From Jeotgalibaca porci (lineage in GTDB: Bacteria; Bacillota; Bacilli; Lactobacillales; Aerococcaceae): a DNA stretch of 64,000 bases. The first letter of the stretch is position 1. Each line of letters starts with the position of its first letter. Shown here in pieces: positions 26,840-35,416 of the stretch. A program made the translations under genes and the position numbers. The stretch is taken from positions 1,344,501 to 1,408,500 of the forward strand of contig NZ_CP049889.1 in NCBI RefSeq assembly GCF_011299095.1. Direction: 5' to 3'. The notes under the pieces were generated by a model. It saw only the letters and a list, made by a program, of their open reading frames with translations. It was not told the origin of the DNA and made no database searches.

Positions 26840-26874
26840 AAGAAGCGCGGCCCTTGTGGCCGGCTTCTTTTTAG
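26840..26874 (+). terminator. Terminator of the walRK operon
   Basis: AAGAAGCGCGGCC / GGCCGGCTTCTT followed by TTTT. Confidence 0.9.
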
Positions 26875-26965
26875 TTGAAAATGAAAGAGATAAAAGAATG
26901 TTGACACAATCGTTTTCAATATGCCGTGATAGTGAGGACTTAACTGAGAGGAGAAAAATAATAAA

Positions 26966-28189
26966 GTGTTCTATGGTTGGTGGCTTGTACTATTTTCAGC
27001 AATTTCCTTGGCAGTTATGGGCCCTGCATCTGTTGCAGTTGCGAATTTATTTCAAAACCCAGTTACACATGAATTTGGAATTACGAATAGTCAATTTGCT
27101 ATCAGTAACTCATTAGTGTTGGGAATGGGTATATTCTTATCACCTTTTATATCTAAAAAATTAGCGTTTGGAAATTTTCGTTTGGTTTATATTGTAGGGG
27201 TAATGATTTACGGGCTTGCCTACATCGGCTTCGGTTTTGCTCCGAATATGTATGTGTTCTATGCGTTGGCGCTGTTGGTGGGTGTAGGGAACGTGTCTAC
27301 AACAATCATCCCGGTCAGTATGCTGGTGAACAACTGGTTCGTTAAGAAACGAGGACTGGCTTTAAGTTTGAGTTTTACAGGTTTGGGAGTTGGCGGGGTT
27401 ATATTTAGTCAGGCCGTTACTTTTCTAATTACGAATGTAGGCTGGCGCTATACGTACCTCATTTATGGACTGATTATTTTGCTTGTCGGTATTCCAATTG
27501 GTTGGTTTGTATTCCGGGCGAGACCGGAAGATATGGGAATGACTGCATATGGGGCGGAAGAGCCTGTGTCTCTTAAAGAAGGAGAAAAAGAGGTTGCAGC
27601 TACAACACCGCCAGCTAGTGGCGTCGTGGTGACGAAACCATACTTTATTCTCTTATTAATCGGGGGCGTTATGGTTGGTCTGGCCAATAACGGCGGCTTG
27701 GGACAGTTCCCTCCCGTGTTGGCAGATTTACATGGACCGATTCGTGCAGCCACACTTATTTCGCTCTACTCTGCTGTAGGTATCGTTGGGAAGATTACTT
27801 TAGGGAACATCACGGACCGTTTCGGGACTGTCTTCAGTACGATTTATGCAGCAGTGTTGCTAACGGTGACGTATTTAGTCATGACGCTTGCGGAAAATTA
27901 TTCTCTAGCGATTGTGATGGCTGTTTTGTTTGGACTTGGTAACGCCGTTGGAACAGTGGCGCCACCACTGATTACTGCAGCGATTTATGCCCCGGAAGAT
28001 TTCTCAAAAGCATATGGTTATCTGCAAAGTGCGCTTCTACTAGGTATGACAGCCGGTTCGTTATTTGCAGCAGGCGTCGCAGATTTAACAGGCTCTTATA
28101 ACTATTCCTGGATCGCTCTTGCAATCGCATCCGCCTTCATTGGTGTCTCGTGGGTGGGAGCATATCGCAGTGCTCAGAAAGATAAATAA
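26966..28189 (+). CDS. MFS transporter, OFA (oxalate/formate antiporter-like) family
   Basis: 407-aa major facilitator protein with about 12 membrane helices and a cytosolic loop near residues 195-215. The opening FYGWWLVLFSA and the loop NNWFVKKRGLALSL resemble the oxalate/formate and monocarboxylate transporter group, so a small carboxylate is a plausible substrate, but this is inference. GTG start, with AGGAG about 12 nt upstream (long spacing); no better start exists in frame. A TTGACA (26901) suggests its own promoter. It lies between yycI and yycJ. Confidence 0.85.
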   Translation: MFYGWWLVLFSAISLAVMGPASVAVANLFQNPVTHEFGITNSQFAISNSLVLGMGIFLSPFISKKLAFGNFRLVYIVGVMIYGLAYIGFGFAPNMYVFYALALLVGVGNVSTTIIPVSMLVNNWFVKKRGLALSLSFTGLGVGGVIFSQAVTFLITNVGWRYTYLIYGLIILLVGIPIGWFVFRARPEDMGMTAYGAEEPVSLKEGEKEVAATTPPASGVVVTKPYFILLLIGGVMVGLANNGGLGQFPPVLADLHGPIRAATLISLYSAVGIVGKITLGNITDRFGTVFSTIYAAVLLTVTYLVMTLAENYSLAIVMAVLFGLGNAVGTVAPPLITAAIYAPEDFSKAYGYLQSALLLGMTAGSLFAAGVADLTGSYNYSWIALAIASAFIGVSWVGAYRSAQKDK

Positions 28190-28194
28190 ATAAC

Positions 28195-28244
28195 AAAAAA
28201 ATCCGACAATGCGGCCAAGAATCAGGCCGCGTGTCGGATTTTTT
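28195..28244 (+). terminator. Terminator of the MFS gene
   Basis: Long stem AAAAAATCCGACA..GCGGCC / GGCCGC..TGTCGGATTTTTT. Confidence 0.93.
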
Positions 28245-28312
28245 AGTGCAGGGTTTTATAAATTTCTGGGGGAACGTCATTCATTCGTGTAGACGCATTC
28301 ATTAGTATAGAC

Positions 28313-28399
28313 GTGCAAAGGTCAGTAAAAAAGTGAAGACCTTCGCACTAAAAACTCCAAAAAAGTGCAAAGGTCAGTTAAAAAAGTCCAACTCTTGCA
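28313..28399. repeat. Two hairpins with GTGCAAAGGTC arms
   Basis: First unit 28313-28348: GTGCAAAGGTC / GACCTTCGCAC. Second unit from 28365, 52 bp on: GTGCAAAGGTC with a weaker right arm AACTCTTGCAC. The same arm occurs at 63554-63589 before the nucleoside hydrolase gene, so it is a dispersed family. Confidence 0.75.
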
Positions 28400-28410
28400 C
28401 TATTTACCGC

Positions 28411-28553
28411 AAAAGGCTCACTCGAAACTGTTGAGTAGGCTCTTTTGCAGGAAAGAGCTCACTCAGCATGAAATTTGGGTTTGAGTAGGCTCTTTTGTTG
28501 GAAATGGCTCACTCAAATCGTAAAACCGGTTTGAGTGAGCTGTTTTAGTTAAA
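28411..28553. repeat. Three GCTCACTC hairpin units
   Basis: Copies of the 7.9-kb array unit (GCTCAC at 28415, 28456 and 28507), each with left arm GCTCACTC and right arm TTGAGT(A/G)(G/A)GC followed by TTTT. Spacing is 41 then 51 bp; the first unit has a shortened loop. The rest of the gap 28245-28839 holds the repeats at 28313 and a decayed reading frame. Confidence 0.85.
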
Positions 28554-28575
28554 TTTTTCTCTGTTCCTGTTGCCT

Positions 28576-28790
28576 TTATGGGGCCGCATCCTTATGTACA
28601 GACGCATGGTAAATATAAGTAATGGCTTCGTCGGCGAGTGTTTGGTTAAACTCAGTAATGGATTGTGTACTACGCAAGTGTTCCATCAGAGTCTGCATAA
28701 CTCCATATCTTTAGTACTGTCGCCACTCTTGTCCAAAGCAGCGATGAATCCTTTTCTAGTGCGTATCCGCTCTCTTTTTTACGAATTTAT
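28576..28790 (-). pseudogene. Possible gene remnant, frameshifted
   Basis: On the minus strand two open stretches in different frames read like the C-terminal part of one protein. The first ends ..GFIAALDKSGDSTKDMEL and then meets a stop. The second (28698 to 28576, 40 codons) starts MQTLMEHLRSTQSITEFNQ and ends ..SVHKDAAP. Upstream frames are all closed, and there is no SD or promoter. I do not recognise the family. The same DNA has a 77-codon + strand frame with a poor, Cys/Arg-rich translation that I consider spurious. Confidence 0.4.
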
Positions 28791-28839
28791 TCGCGCTGAA
28801 TAGTTCTTTCCACTATAATTTAATAAAGGAGGCAGTTCA

Positions 28840-30648
28840 ATGAAAAAGATAGTGGCTATTATTAGTTTTGTAAGTTTCTTTTTACTCAGTATTTCCTCTC
28901 CCAAAGTTGCCGCACGCTCCTACGACATCGATAACTACGATGTCCTTGTAGAAATACAAGAGGACGGCAGTGCGTTTTTTACAGAACGGATTACTTATTA
29001 TTTTGATGGCGAGTTTAATGGTGTCTTGTTTAATCTGGACTATGCCTCACATCCATCACCTACTGATATTTCGGTAACGGTTGAAGGTGAAGGGCAAGCG
29101 GGAGAATTGTTCAGACAGGCTACTTCTCAAGAACCTGGTACGTATGAACTGATAAATGAAGCAGATTTTTTACGTTTCACAGTTTATAAACCTATTTCCG
29201 ATGATGAAATGACGGTCGTATATGCGTACCGGATTCCGGAGATGGTGACGAATTATAACGACACAGCGCAGTTTAATCGCCGCGTTATTGGTTCGGCATG
29301 GGATGATGTTCTTTCTGATGTGGATGTGCGGATTGAATTGCCGATGCCGGTTGAACCCGGCGAGTTAAAAGCATGGGGACATGGCGACGCAACGGGCGAA
29401 GTCACGTTGCAGGATAATCAAGTAGTCTTATTGGAAGTCGGAAGGAATCCGGAAAATACGTTTGTCGAGGCAAACGTGGTGTTCCCGACTTATGTGACGT
29501 GGAATAATCCGAATAAGGTCGCGGAAGACCGTTTGGAACAGATCATCGGGACCGAAGAAAAATTGGAACGTGATGAAATCGAAAGCCGCCGTAATATTTT
29601 GATTGGTGGTACGCTTCTGGGGCTGTTTGGGCCCTTGGTCGCTCTGCTGACTTTAGTATGGATGCAACGAAAAAATAAAAAAAGCAACCCGGATCCATAT
29701 GATGAACCGGAATACGTGTATCAACTACCCGCTCCTCTAGCACCGGCAGTTATGAATAAAGCAATTTTTGGTCAACGTCCGAATCCCGACACGGTTACGG
29801 CAACTCTTCTTGATTTGGTCCGCCGGGGTTATTTGAAAATGGATGAGATAGAACTGGAAAACGGCTTTGATTATCTCATCAGCAAAACCAAAGAATCGGA
29901 TACAGACCTTTCTGACCAAGAATGGCACTTGTTGAAATGGTTCTTGGATACAGCAGGAGACGGGGAGTCCGTTACTCTGGGCGAAGTAGAAGCAATTGAA
30001 GCAGATACAAAACTTGGAGAAGCCTTTTATAAAGAGCACTTAGCTTGGGAAAAGGCGGTTCTGAAAGAAGCGAAGACCTACGAGAAACGCTATCAGGCAC
30101 CGCATGCGAAAGCTGCGAGCATATGGGTGATTCTATCGCTTATAGCGAACATCGCGTTATTAATTCTCCTTCTAACACAACTACGGTGGTTATTGTTCTT
30201 ACTCGGTTTGACTGGCCTTCTACTGGCTATTTATGGCGTTGTTTATTATGTGATGCATCCGGCACTGACACCGGAAGGGGACCGCGCGATGAAAGATTGG
30301 CGGGCTTTCAAGCGGATGCTGACCGATGTCGGTACATTTTCTATGGCAGACGTTGGTTCCGTGGAAATGTGGGATACTTACGTTGTCTATGCGGCTGCGA
30401 TGGGAATCGCTGATGAAGTTTTAGATCAGATGGCGATTCAGTATCCAAACGATACGCTCTATGAGGATTCTTATTTCTATCCGTACTACTACCGGAACCC
30501 GGCTTATCTCTATGGCGTGAGAGAGCCGATTTCCCGAGGGATTGTATCCTCCACTCCCCAATCCGATTCATCCAGTGGCTCGGGCGGCGGTTTCAGCGGC
30601 GGCTCGTCGGGCGGTTCAGGTGGTGGATCCGGCGGCGGGGCCTTTTAA
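28840..30648 (+). CDS. DUF2207 membrane protein
   Basis: 602-aa protein with a signal peptide (1-25, ending near VAARS), an extracytoplasmic DUF2207 domain (about 26-240), a membrane helix (about 250-272), a cytosolic domain, a pair of helices near 425-465, and a C-terminal tail of Gly/Ser repeats (from GSGGGFSGG on). This layout is standard for DUF2207 proteins, whose role is unknown. SD AAAGGAGG. It stands between the MFS gene and yycJ, inside what is usually an unbroken wal neighbourhood. Confidence 0.9.
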   Translation: MKKIVAIISFVSFFLLSISSPKVAARSYDIDNYDVLVEIQEDGSAFFTERITYYFDGEFNGVLFNLDYASHPSPTDISVTVEGEGQAGELFRQATSQEPGTYELINEADFLRFTVYKPISDDEMTVVYAYRIPEMVTNYNDTAQFNRRVIGSAWDDVLSDVDVRIELPMPVEPGELKAWGHGDATGEVTLQDNQVVLLEVGRNPENTFVEANVVFPTYVTWNNPNKVAEDRLEQIIGTEEKLERDEIESRRNILIGGTLLGLFGPLVALLTLVWMQRKNKKSNPDPYDEPEYVYQLPAPLAPAVMNKAIFGQRPNPDTVTATLLDLVRRGYLKMDEIELENGFDYLISKTKESDTDLSDQEWHLLKWFLDTAGDGESVTLGEVEAIEADTKLGEAFYKEHLAWEKAVLKEAKTYEKRYQAPHAKAASIWVILSLIANIALLILLLTQLRWLLFLLGLTGLLLAIYGVVYYVMHPALTPEGDRAMKDWRAFKRMLTDVGTFSMADVGSVEMWDTYVVYAAAMGIADEVLDQMAIQYPNDTLYEDSYFYPYYYRNPAYLYGVREPISRGIVSSTPQSDSSSGSGGGFSGGSSGGSGGGSGGGAF

Positions 30649-30716
30649 AAGTAAAAGACAGTGATTTTTTTACTCAGATGCGTTAGAATAGATAGGAAAT
30701 ATTGGAGGGAATCTGA

Positions 30717-31532
30717 GTGAATGAATTAGATCATACGAGCGGCTTCAAGGTTAGTATACTGGCCAGTGGCAGCTCGGGTAACTGTACCTATATCGAAACA
30801 CCGAAACGGAAGATTCTGGTCGATTGTGGCTTGAGCGGTAAGAAGATTCAGGCTCTCATGAATGAAGTGGGTCGTGATTTATCTGACGTGGATACTGTAT
30901 TAGTAACCCACGAACACCGCGACCACATCAATGGCCTGGGTGTCTTAGCGCGTCGCTATGGTTTTGATATTTATGCAAACGAAGCAACCTGGCAATCTCT
31001 ACCTACATCAGTAGGTGTCATAAAAAATGAACAAAAACATATTTTTGAAATGGGCGAAGTATTAACTCTTGGCGATATAGATATTCAGAGCTTCGGCGTC
31101 TCACACGACGCAGCAGCGCCGCAGTTTTATTCTTTCCATTATGAAAATAAACAATTTGTTATGCTGACGGATACCGGTTATGTCAGTGACCGCTTGCGGG
31201 CGCTGTTACGGAATGCCGATGCTTATTTGATAGAAAGTAACCATGATTTAGAATTATTGCGAATGGGCCGTTATCCGTGGTCTCTGAAACAACGTATTTT
31301 GGGAGATCATGGGCATTTATCCAATGATGATGGCGCATTGGCAATTTCTGAAATGATTGGTGACCAAACAAAACGTATTTTCTTGGGCCACTTAAGCCAA
31401 GACAATAACATCAAAGCTTTGGCGCACGAGACTGCGGAAAGCATCTTACTTTCAAAAGGACATGGCGTTAATGACGCGTTTCGTGTTCTAGATACCGATC
31501 CTGTCACACCGACCGAACTCTTCACAGTTTAA
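30717..31532 (+). CDS. yycJ: MBL-fold hydrolase YycJ (WalJ)
   Basis: 271-aa metallo-beta-lactamase-fold protein with zinc motif THEHRDHINGL (His65, His67, Asp69, His70), an N-terminal SGSSGNCTYIE and GDHGHLSN. YycJ/WalJ belongs to the WalRK gene cluster in most Firmicutes and resembles 5'-3' exonucleases; a role in DNA repair or replication-division coordination has been proposed. GTG start with GGAGG 8 nt before it. Here it is 3.9 kb from yycI, with two genes between. Confidence 0.93.
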   Translation: MNELDHTSGFKVSILASGSSGNCTYIETPKRKILVDCGLSGKKIQALMNEVGRDLSDVDTVLVTHEHRDHINGLGVLARRYGFDIYANEATWQSLPTSVGVIKNEQKHIFEMGEVLTLGDIDIQSFGVSHDAAAPQFYSFHYENKQFVMLTDTGYVSDRLRALLRNADAYLIESNHDLELLRMGRYPWSLKQRILGDHGHLSNDDGALAISEMIGDQTKRIFLGHLSQDNNIKALAHETAESILLSKGHGVNDAFRVLDTDPVTPTELFTV

Positions 31533-31539
31533 AAATGAA

Positions 31540-31580
31540 ACCGGAAAATGCTTGTAATAAGCTTTTTTTCGGTTTTTTTC
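31540..31580 (+). terminator. Terminator of yycJ
   Basis: AAACCGGAAAATGCTT / AAGCTTTTTTTCGGTTT with long T runs. Confidence 0.8.
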
Positions 31581-31686
31581 GTATACTAGTAAGTGTAGAG
31601 GAAACGTAATTTTACCCAGAATATTCATAATTTTTTCAAAATTGTCATTTATACTAAAGGAGAAAAGAAGAGAGAGGAGCACGCAC

Positions 31687-32928
31687 ATGAGCGAGAGATA
31701 TAATAAACAACTAAAGAAACAGTCTGGAATAAAAAATGGGATTGTTGGAGGAATTATCGGTGGCGCAACGGTTGCTTTGTTGGGAACGGGTATTTTATTT
31801 GGTTCCGGTACTTTAGAAATGTCAAAGGACGATGTCGACATGAATAAGCCTGTTGTGACAGAAGAGGCGACAAGCGATTCTGGAACAACCAATGTCAGCC
31901 TAAACATTACGACAGCTACAACAGAAGCAGTGGAAAGTGTCCAAGAAGCCGTCGTGTCCGTTATTAATTTGAAACAGAACGCGGGGAATCCATTCGGGTT
32001 TGTTATTCCACAAACGGAATCCAGTGACGATGATGATCTCGTTACCAATGGAACAGGAAGTGGGGTTATTTACAAAAAAGAGGATGGGACGGCGTATGTC
32101 GTAACCAATAATCACGTTATTAGCGGCGCCGATGCAGTCGAAGTGCTAATGAAGGATGGGACGAAAATAGAAGCAGAGATTGTCGGCGCCGATGTCTGGA
32201 CCGACTTGGCAGTCCTTGCGATTTCGTCAGAACATGTGGATGTTATAGCGGAATTTGGTAATTCAGACAACTTAAATGTCGGTGAACCGGCCATTGCTAT
32301 TGGGTCACCGCTTGGGACAGAATTTGCGACTTCAGTTACGCAAGGGATTGTCTCTGCAACGGAAAGAACAGTCGAAACAGATATTAATGGGGACGGGGTT
32401 GTGGATTGGGATGTCACAGCCATTCAAACGGATGCCTCTATTAACCCGGGAAATTCGGGCGGTGCCTTGATAAATATTGGCGGCCAAGTAATCGGGATTA
32501 ACTCTATGAAGATTGCGTCATCAAATGTCGAAGGAATGGGCTTTGCTATTCCGAGTAACGATGTGGTGCGAATTATCGCTGAATTAGAAGCGAACGGTGA
32601 AGTTATTCGTCCAGTTCTCGGTGTCAGCATGATGGACTTGCAACAAGTTTCTGTTTCCCAACAACGAAACATTTTGAAATTGCCGGAAGACGTTACGACA
32701 GGTGTCGTTGTATCAGATGTTCAAGGCCTTTCTGCAGCAAGTGAAGCAGGGATTGAGCAATATGATGTGATTGTCGGAATGGATGGCGATGAGATTACCA
32801 ATATGGTTGAACTCCGTAAGATTCTTTACCGTCAAGAAGTCGGTGCTACCGTACCAGTCGATCTTTACCGTAATGGTGAACGGATGACGATTTCGGTCAA
32901 ATTGACTGACGGGCAGGAACAACTGTAG
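31687..32928 (+). CDS. htrA: Serine protease HtrA (DegP-like)
   Basis: 413-aa membrane-anchored surface protease and chaperone. An N-terminal helix (about 18-40) is followed by an acidic linker, a trypsin-like domain with catalytic His143 (TNNHVISG), Asp173 (TDLAVL) and Ser257 (NPGNSGGA), and one PDZ domain (about 310-410). All catalytic residues are intact. The chosen ATG follows GAGAGGAG; 15 upstream residues in frame are excluded. Its place after yycJ is the standard wal gene order. Confidence 0.96.
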   Translation: MSERYNKQLKKQSGIKNGIVGGIIGGATVALLGTGILFGSGTLEMSKDDVDMNKPVVTEEATSDSGTTNVSLNITTATTEAVESVQEAVVSVINLKQNAGNPFGFVIPQTESSDDDDLVTNGTGSGVIYKKEDGTAYVVTNNHVISGADAVEVLMKDGTKIEAEIVGADVWTDLAVLAISSEHVDVIAEFGNSDNLNVGEPAIAIGSPLGTEFATSVTQGIVSATERTVETDINGDGVVDWDVTAIQTDASINPGNSGGALINIGGQVIGINSMKIASSNVEGMGFAIPSNDVVRIIAELEANGEVIRPVLGVSMMDLQQVSVSQQRNILKLPEDVTTGVVVSDVQGLSAASEAGIEQYDVIVGMDGDEITNMVELRKILYRQEVGATVPVDLYRNGERMTISVKLTDGQEQL

Positions 32929-32937
32929 GATGATGTA

Positions 32938-32978
32938 AAAAAAGCAACTGAGGAAATCCGTCCCCAGTTGCTTTTTTG
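32938..32978. terminator. Bidirectional terminator, htrA and LysR gene
   Basis: AAAAAAGCAACTG / CAGTTGCTTTTTT between convergent genes, with T runs in both directions. Confidence 0.88.
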
Positions 32979-33001
32979 TACTGTAAATTTGGCAGAGTCG
33001 G

Positions 33002-33895
33002 TTATTTGTTTTCCGATAATTCTTTCGCGAGTGCCATCATCATTTCATTGAATTCATTTTGAAAAGGATTGTCCTGACTTTCTTTATTAAGAATGAGACT
33101 GATATAAAACTCAGGTGGATCTATAAGAGGTATTTTCACTAAATCTTTTGATTCCTTTACGAGAATATCAATCATAAAGGCCACCATGTGAGTGGAAGAA
33201 GCAATCGAAAGCGCAGTTTGAATTTCTTTCGTATACAAAGTTTGCGGTGGTTGATCGAATTTACTTTGAGCCCAGCGGTCGAAAATACGTTCATGAGTAT
33301 AGCCTTTTTCTAAAGAAATAAAAACCGTATCTTTTAAATCCTGAGAAGTAATCTGTTTCTGCCTCGTTAAAGGATGATCGGGCGCAGCCCATAAAGATAG
33401 CTTTTGCGTTGCAATTGGTATCTGGATGAGATTCTCGTCGTTGAAATGCGGCAAGTCACTCCCTGTAATAGCAATCGGAACTTCGCCGGAACGCACCAAT
33501 TCGTACATAATATCAGAGCTTTCTTCCTCGACGAATTTAACCGAAGAAGTAAATTTCCCTAAACGGGGGAGCAGAGTCGACATAAAGTGCCCGCCGATTG
33601 TCGGTAGGAAGCCGAAGTAAACAATTTGATTTTTATAGTCATGGATGTCATCCTTAATTTGCGATAACGAGTCAAGGATAACGCCTGCATGTCTATGAAG
33701 GATTTCACCGGAACGGGTCAAACTCATTCGCTTATGGAATCTTTTCCGATCGATAAGCGTTGTTTTGAGTTCCGTTTCCAATCGCTTCAAAGACATCGAA
33801 ATGGAGGGCTGAGAAACAAAAAAATGCGCGGCCGTATCCGTGAAGCTGAGGCTTTCAGCTAAATGGTAAAAGTAAATAATATCTTGTAGGTTCAT
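33002..33895 (-). CDS. LysR-type regulator, CidR-like context
   Basis: 297-aa transcription regulator: N-terminal helix-turn-helix (SFTDTAAHFFVSQPSISMSL, about 18-37) and a LysR effector domain. It is divergent from lrgA-lrgB-lactate oxidase, the usual arrangement for a LysR protein that controls its neighbour. In staphylococci a LysR protein (CidR) activates cid/lrg-type genes in response to carbohydrate metabolism; the same link is plausible here. ATG chosen after AAGGAGGG; a TTG 3 nt upstream is too close to the SD. Confidence 0.85.
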   Translation of the reverse strand: MNLQDIIYFYHLAESLSFTDTAAHFFVSQPSISMSLKRLETELKTTLIDRKRFHKRMSLTRSGEILHRHAGVILDSLSQIKDDIHDYKNQIVYFGFLPTIGGHFMSTLLPRLGKFTSSVKFVEEESSDIMYELVRSGEVPIAITGSDLPHFNDENLIQIPIATQKLSLWAAPDHPLTRQKQITSQDLKDTVFISLEKGYTHERIFDRWAQSKFDQPPQTLYTKEIQTALSIASSTHMVAFMIDILVKESKDLVKIPLIDPPEFYISLILNKESQDNPFQNEFNEMMMALAKELSENK

Positions 33896-34121
33896 CAAAG
33901 CCCTCCTTAATTGTTTGAATCCGGTATCATGACAAGTATATAACCTTTTGGCCTAAACTACCATCTTTACAACATTTAAAAAAAGAATGTTGCTTAAAGC
34001 GTTGGAAAAAAGGAGGATTAATAAGGGTTTTTTTGGTGCATTTTCATAAGTTTGTGAATTCGCTAGTATGAAGTAATCACGATTATTAATAGGCTCTTAT
34101 GTTACTTATTTGCAAAGTTTG

Positions 34122-34152
34122 TGAAATCGTTACCATAAACAAAACGTATAAT
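34122..34152 (+). promoter_or_regulatory. Candidate cre site and -10 of lrgAB-lctO
   Basis: TGAAATCGTTACCA (34122-34135) matches the core TGNAANCGNWNNCW of catabolite-responsive elements. It lies where the -35 should be, 11 nt before TATAAT (34147-34152). CcpA bound here would block transcription, so repression by sugar is expected. The rest of the divergent region 33896-34280 is AT-rich with no clear LysR box. Confidence 0.55.
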
Positions 34153-34280
34153 TAGGCGACCTTATATAAATAATATTTATAAGTACATAAGAAAAGAGTA
34201 TTTATCTCTATTTCGAATCAAGTGCTATAGTGTAACTACAACAGCAACTTGTAATTAAGAAGTTGGAAGGAGTAACAATT

Positions 34281-34676
34281 TTGAAAATATACAAACAGCT
34301 ATTTTGGATCTTCCTTTTCTCATTCATTGGTGAAATTGTATCCGCAATCATTGCTTCTTTTATAGCGATACCAGGTAGTGTTATTGGTATGGTTCTTCTG
34401 TTTATCGCGCTACACACAAAGATTCTACGTTTAGAACAAGTAGATGAAATAGGAACGTGGTTAACAGATAATATGGGAATCTTTTTCGTACCAGCCGGTG
34501 TCGGTCTGATGGCCAACTTTGGTATACTCGCGGACACTTGGTGGCAATTGCTTATCATTATGGTCGTCACAACGATTCTGATGATGGCATTCGTTGGAAG
34601 AATCGTTCAGTTTGTTAAACGTAAAGTTGAAAAAGGTTTACCGAAGAATCAAGGAGGTGGCACACATGCTGGATAA
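34281..34676 (+). CDS. lrgA: LrgA/CidA family membrane protein
   Basis: 131-aa holin-like protein with four membrane helices (PGSVIGMVLLF motif). LrgA works with LrgB; in Bacillus the pair homologue PftAB carries pyruvate, in staphylococci it affects autolysis. TTG start chosen because AAGGAG lies 8 nt upstream; an upstream TTG in frame has no SD. It overlaps lrgB by 11 nt. Its neighbour makes pyruvate from lactate, which favours a pyruvate transport role. Confidence 0.88.
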   Translation: MKIYKQLFWIFLFSFIGEIVSAIIASFIAIPGSVIGMVLLFIALHTKILRLEQVDEIGTWLTDNMGIFFVPAGVGLMANFGILADTWWQLLIIMVVTTILMMAFVGRIVQFVKRKVEKGLPKNQGGGTHAG

Positions 34677-35376
34677 GTTAATTACGAGCCCATTAATGTG
34701 GATCACTCTGACAGTTGGTCTTTATCTGCTAGCAGCGCGATTAAAAGCAAAGTGGCCGAAAAATCCATTATTCACACCACTCGTGTTTGCGATTATTATG
34801 GTCATTCTCATTTTATTGGTAACAGGTACACCGTTGGAAACATACAATGCAGGTGGACAATTCATCGGCTTGTTTGTAACACCTGCGACCGTAGCCTTAG
34901 CCATTAAATTGGAAAAGAATTTTGTTTACTTAAAACAATACTACTCAGCAATCTTAACGGGAATCTTCTCGGGGGTTATCTTGCATACGATTATGATTTA
35001 CATCTTTGGCTTCATTTTCCAATTTGATACGCAAATGGCAGCAACACTCGTTCCAAAATCTATTACGACTGCCATCGCGGTCGGTGTATCTGAATCGCTT
35101 GGCGGTATTGTTTCACTAACGGTAGCGGTGGTTGTTTTCACCGGGGTTATCGGTGCAGTAATCGGCCCTACAGTCTTTAAACTCTTTAAGATTGATGACC
35201 CTGTTGCACAAGGTGTTGCTCTGGGGAGTTCATCCCACGCGATGGGTACAACAAAAGCAATTGAAATGGGAGACGTCCAAGGGGCAATGTCCGGACTGTC
35301 CATCGTCGTAACAGGTATCGTCGTCGTTATCTTGGCACCATTAACGCAGCCATTAACGCAACTATTCTTTGGGTAA
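34666..35376 (+). CDS. lrgB: LrgB family membrane protein
   Basis: 236-aa partner of LrgA with about seven membrane helices; motifs ALSIKL-like VALAIKLEKN, PKSITTAIAVGVSE and GSSSHAMGTTKA are typical LrgB. Start ATG after AAGGAGGTGG, inside the end of lrgA. The pair probably forms one membrane complex. The gene is followed after 40 nt by lactate oxidase, so all three should be co-transcribed. Confidence 0.93.
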   Translation: MLDKLITSPLMWITLTVGLYLLAARLKAKWPKNPLFTPLVFAIIMVILILLVTGTPLETYNAGGQFIGLFVTPATVALAIKLEKNFVYLKQYYSAILTGIFSGVILHTIMIYIFGFIFQFDTQMAATLVPKSITTAIAVGVSESLGGIVSLTVAVVVFTGVIGAVIGPTVFKLFKIDDPVAQGVALGSSSHAMGTTKAIEMGDVQGAMSGLSIVVTGIVVVILAPLTQPLTQLFFG

Positions 35377-35416
35377 TAAAACTTAAACAAAACTAAAAAA
35401 AGGGAAGTGTAAATCA

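Noticed and set aside
26901-26932. Complete promoter for the MFS gene
   Set aside because: TTGACA is present but no -10 lies at a normal distance; the best candidate is 20 nt away.
28570-28803. 77-codon + strand gene
   Set aside because: No SD, odd composition, and the minus strand gives a more protein-like reading.
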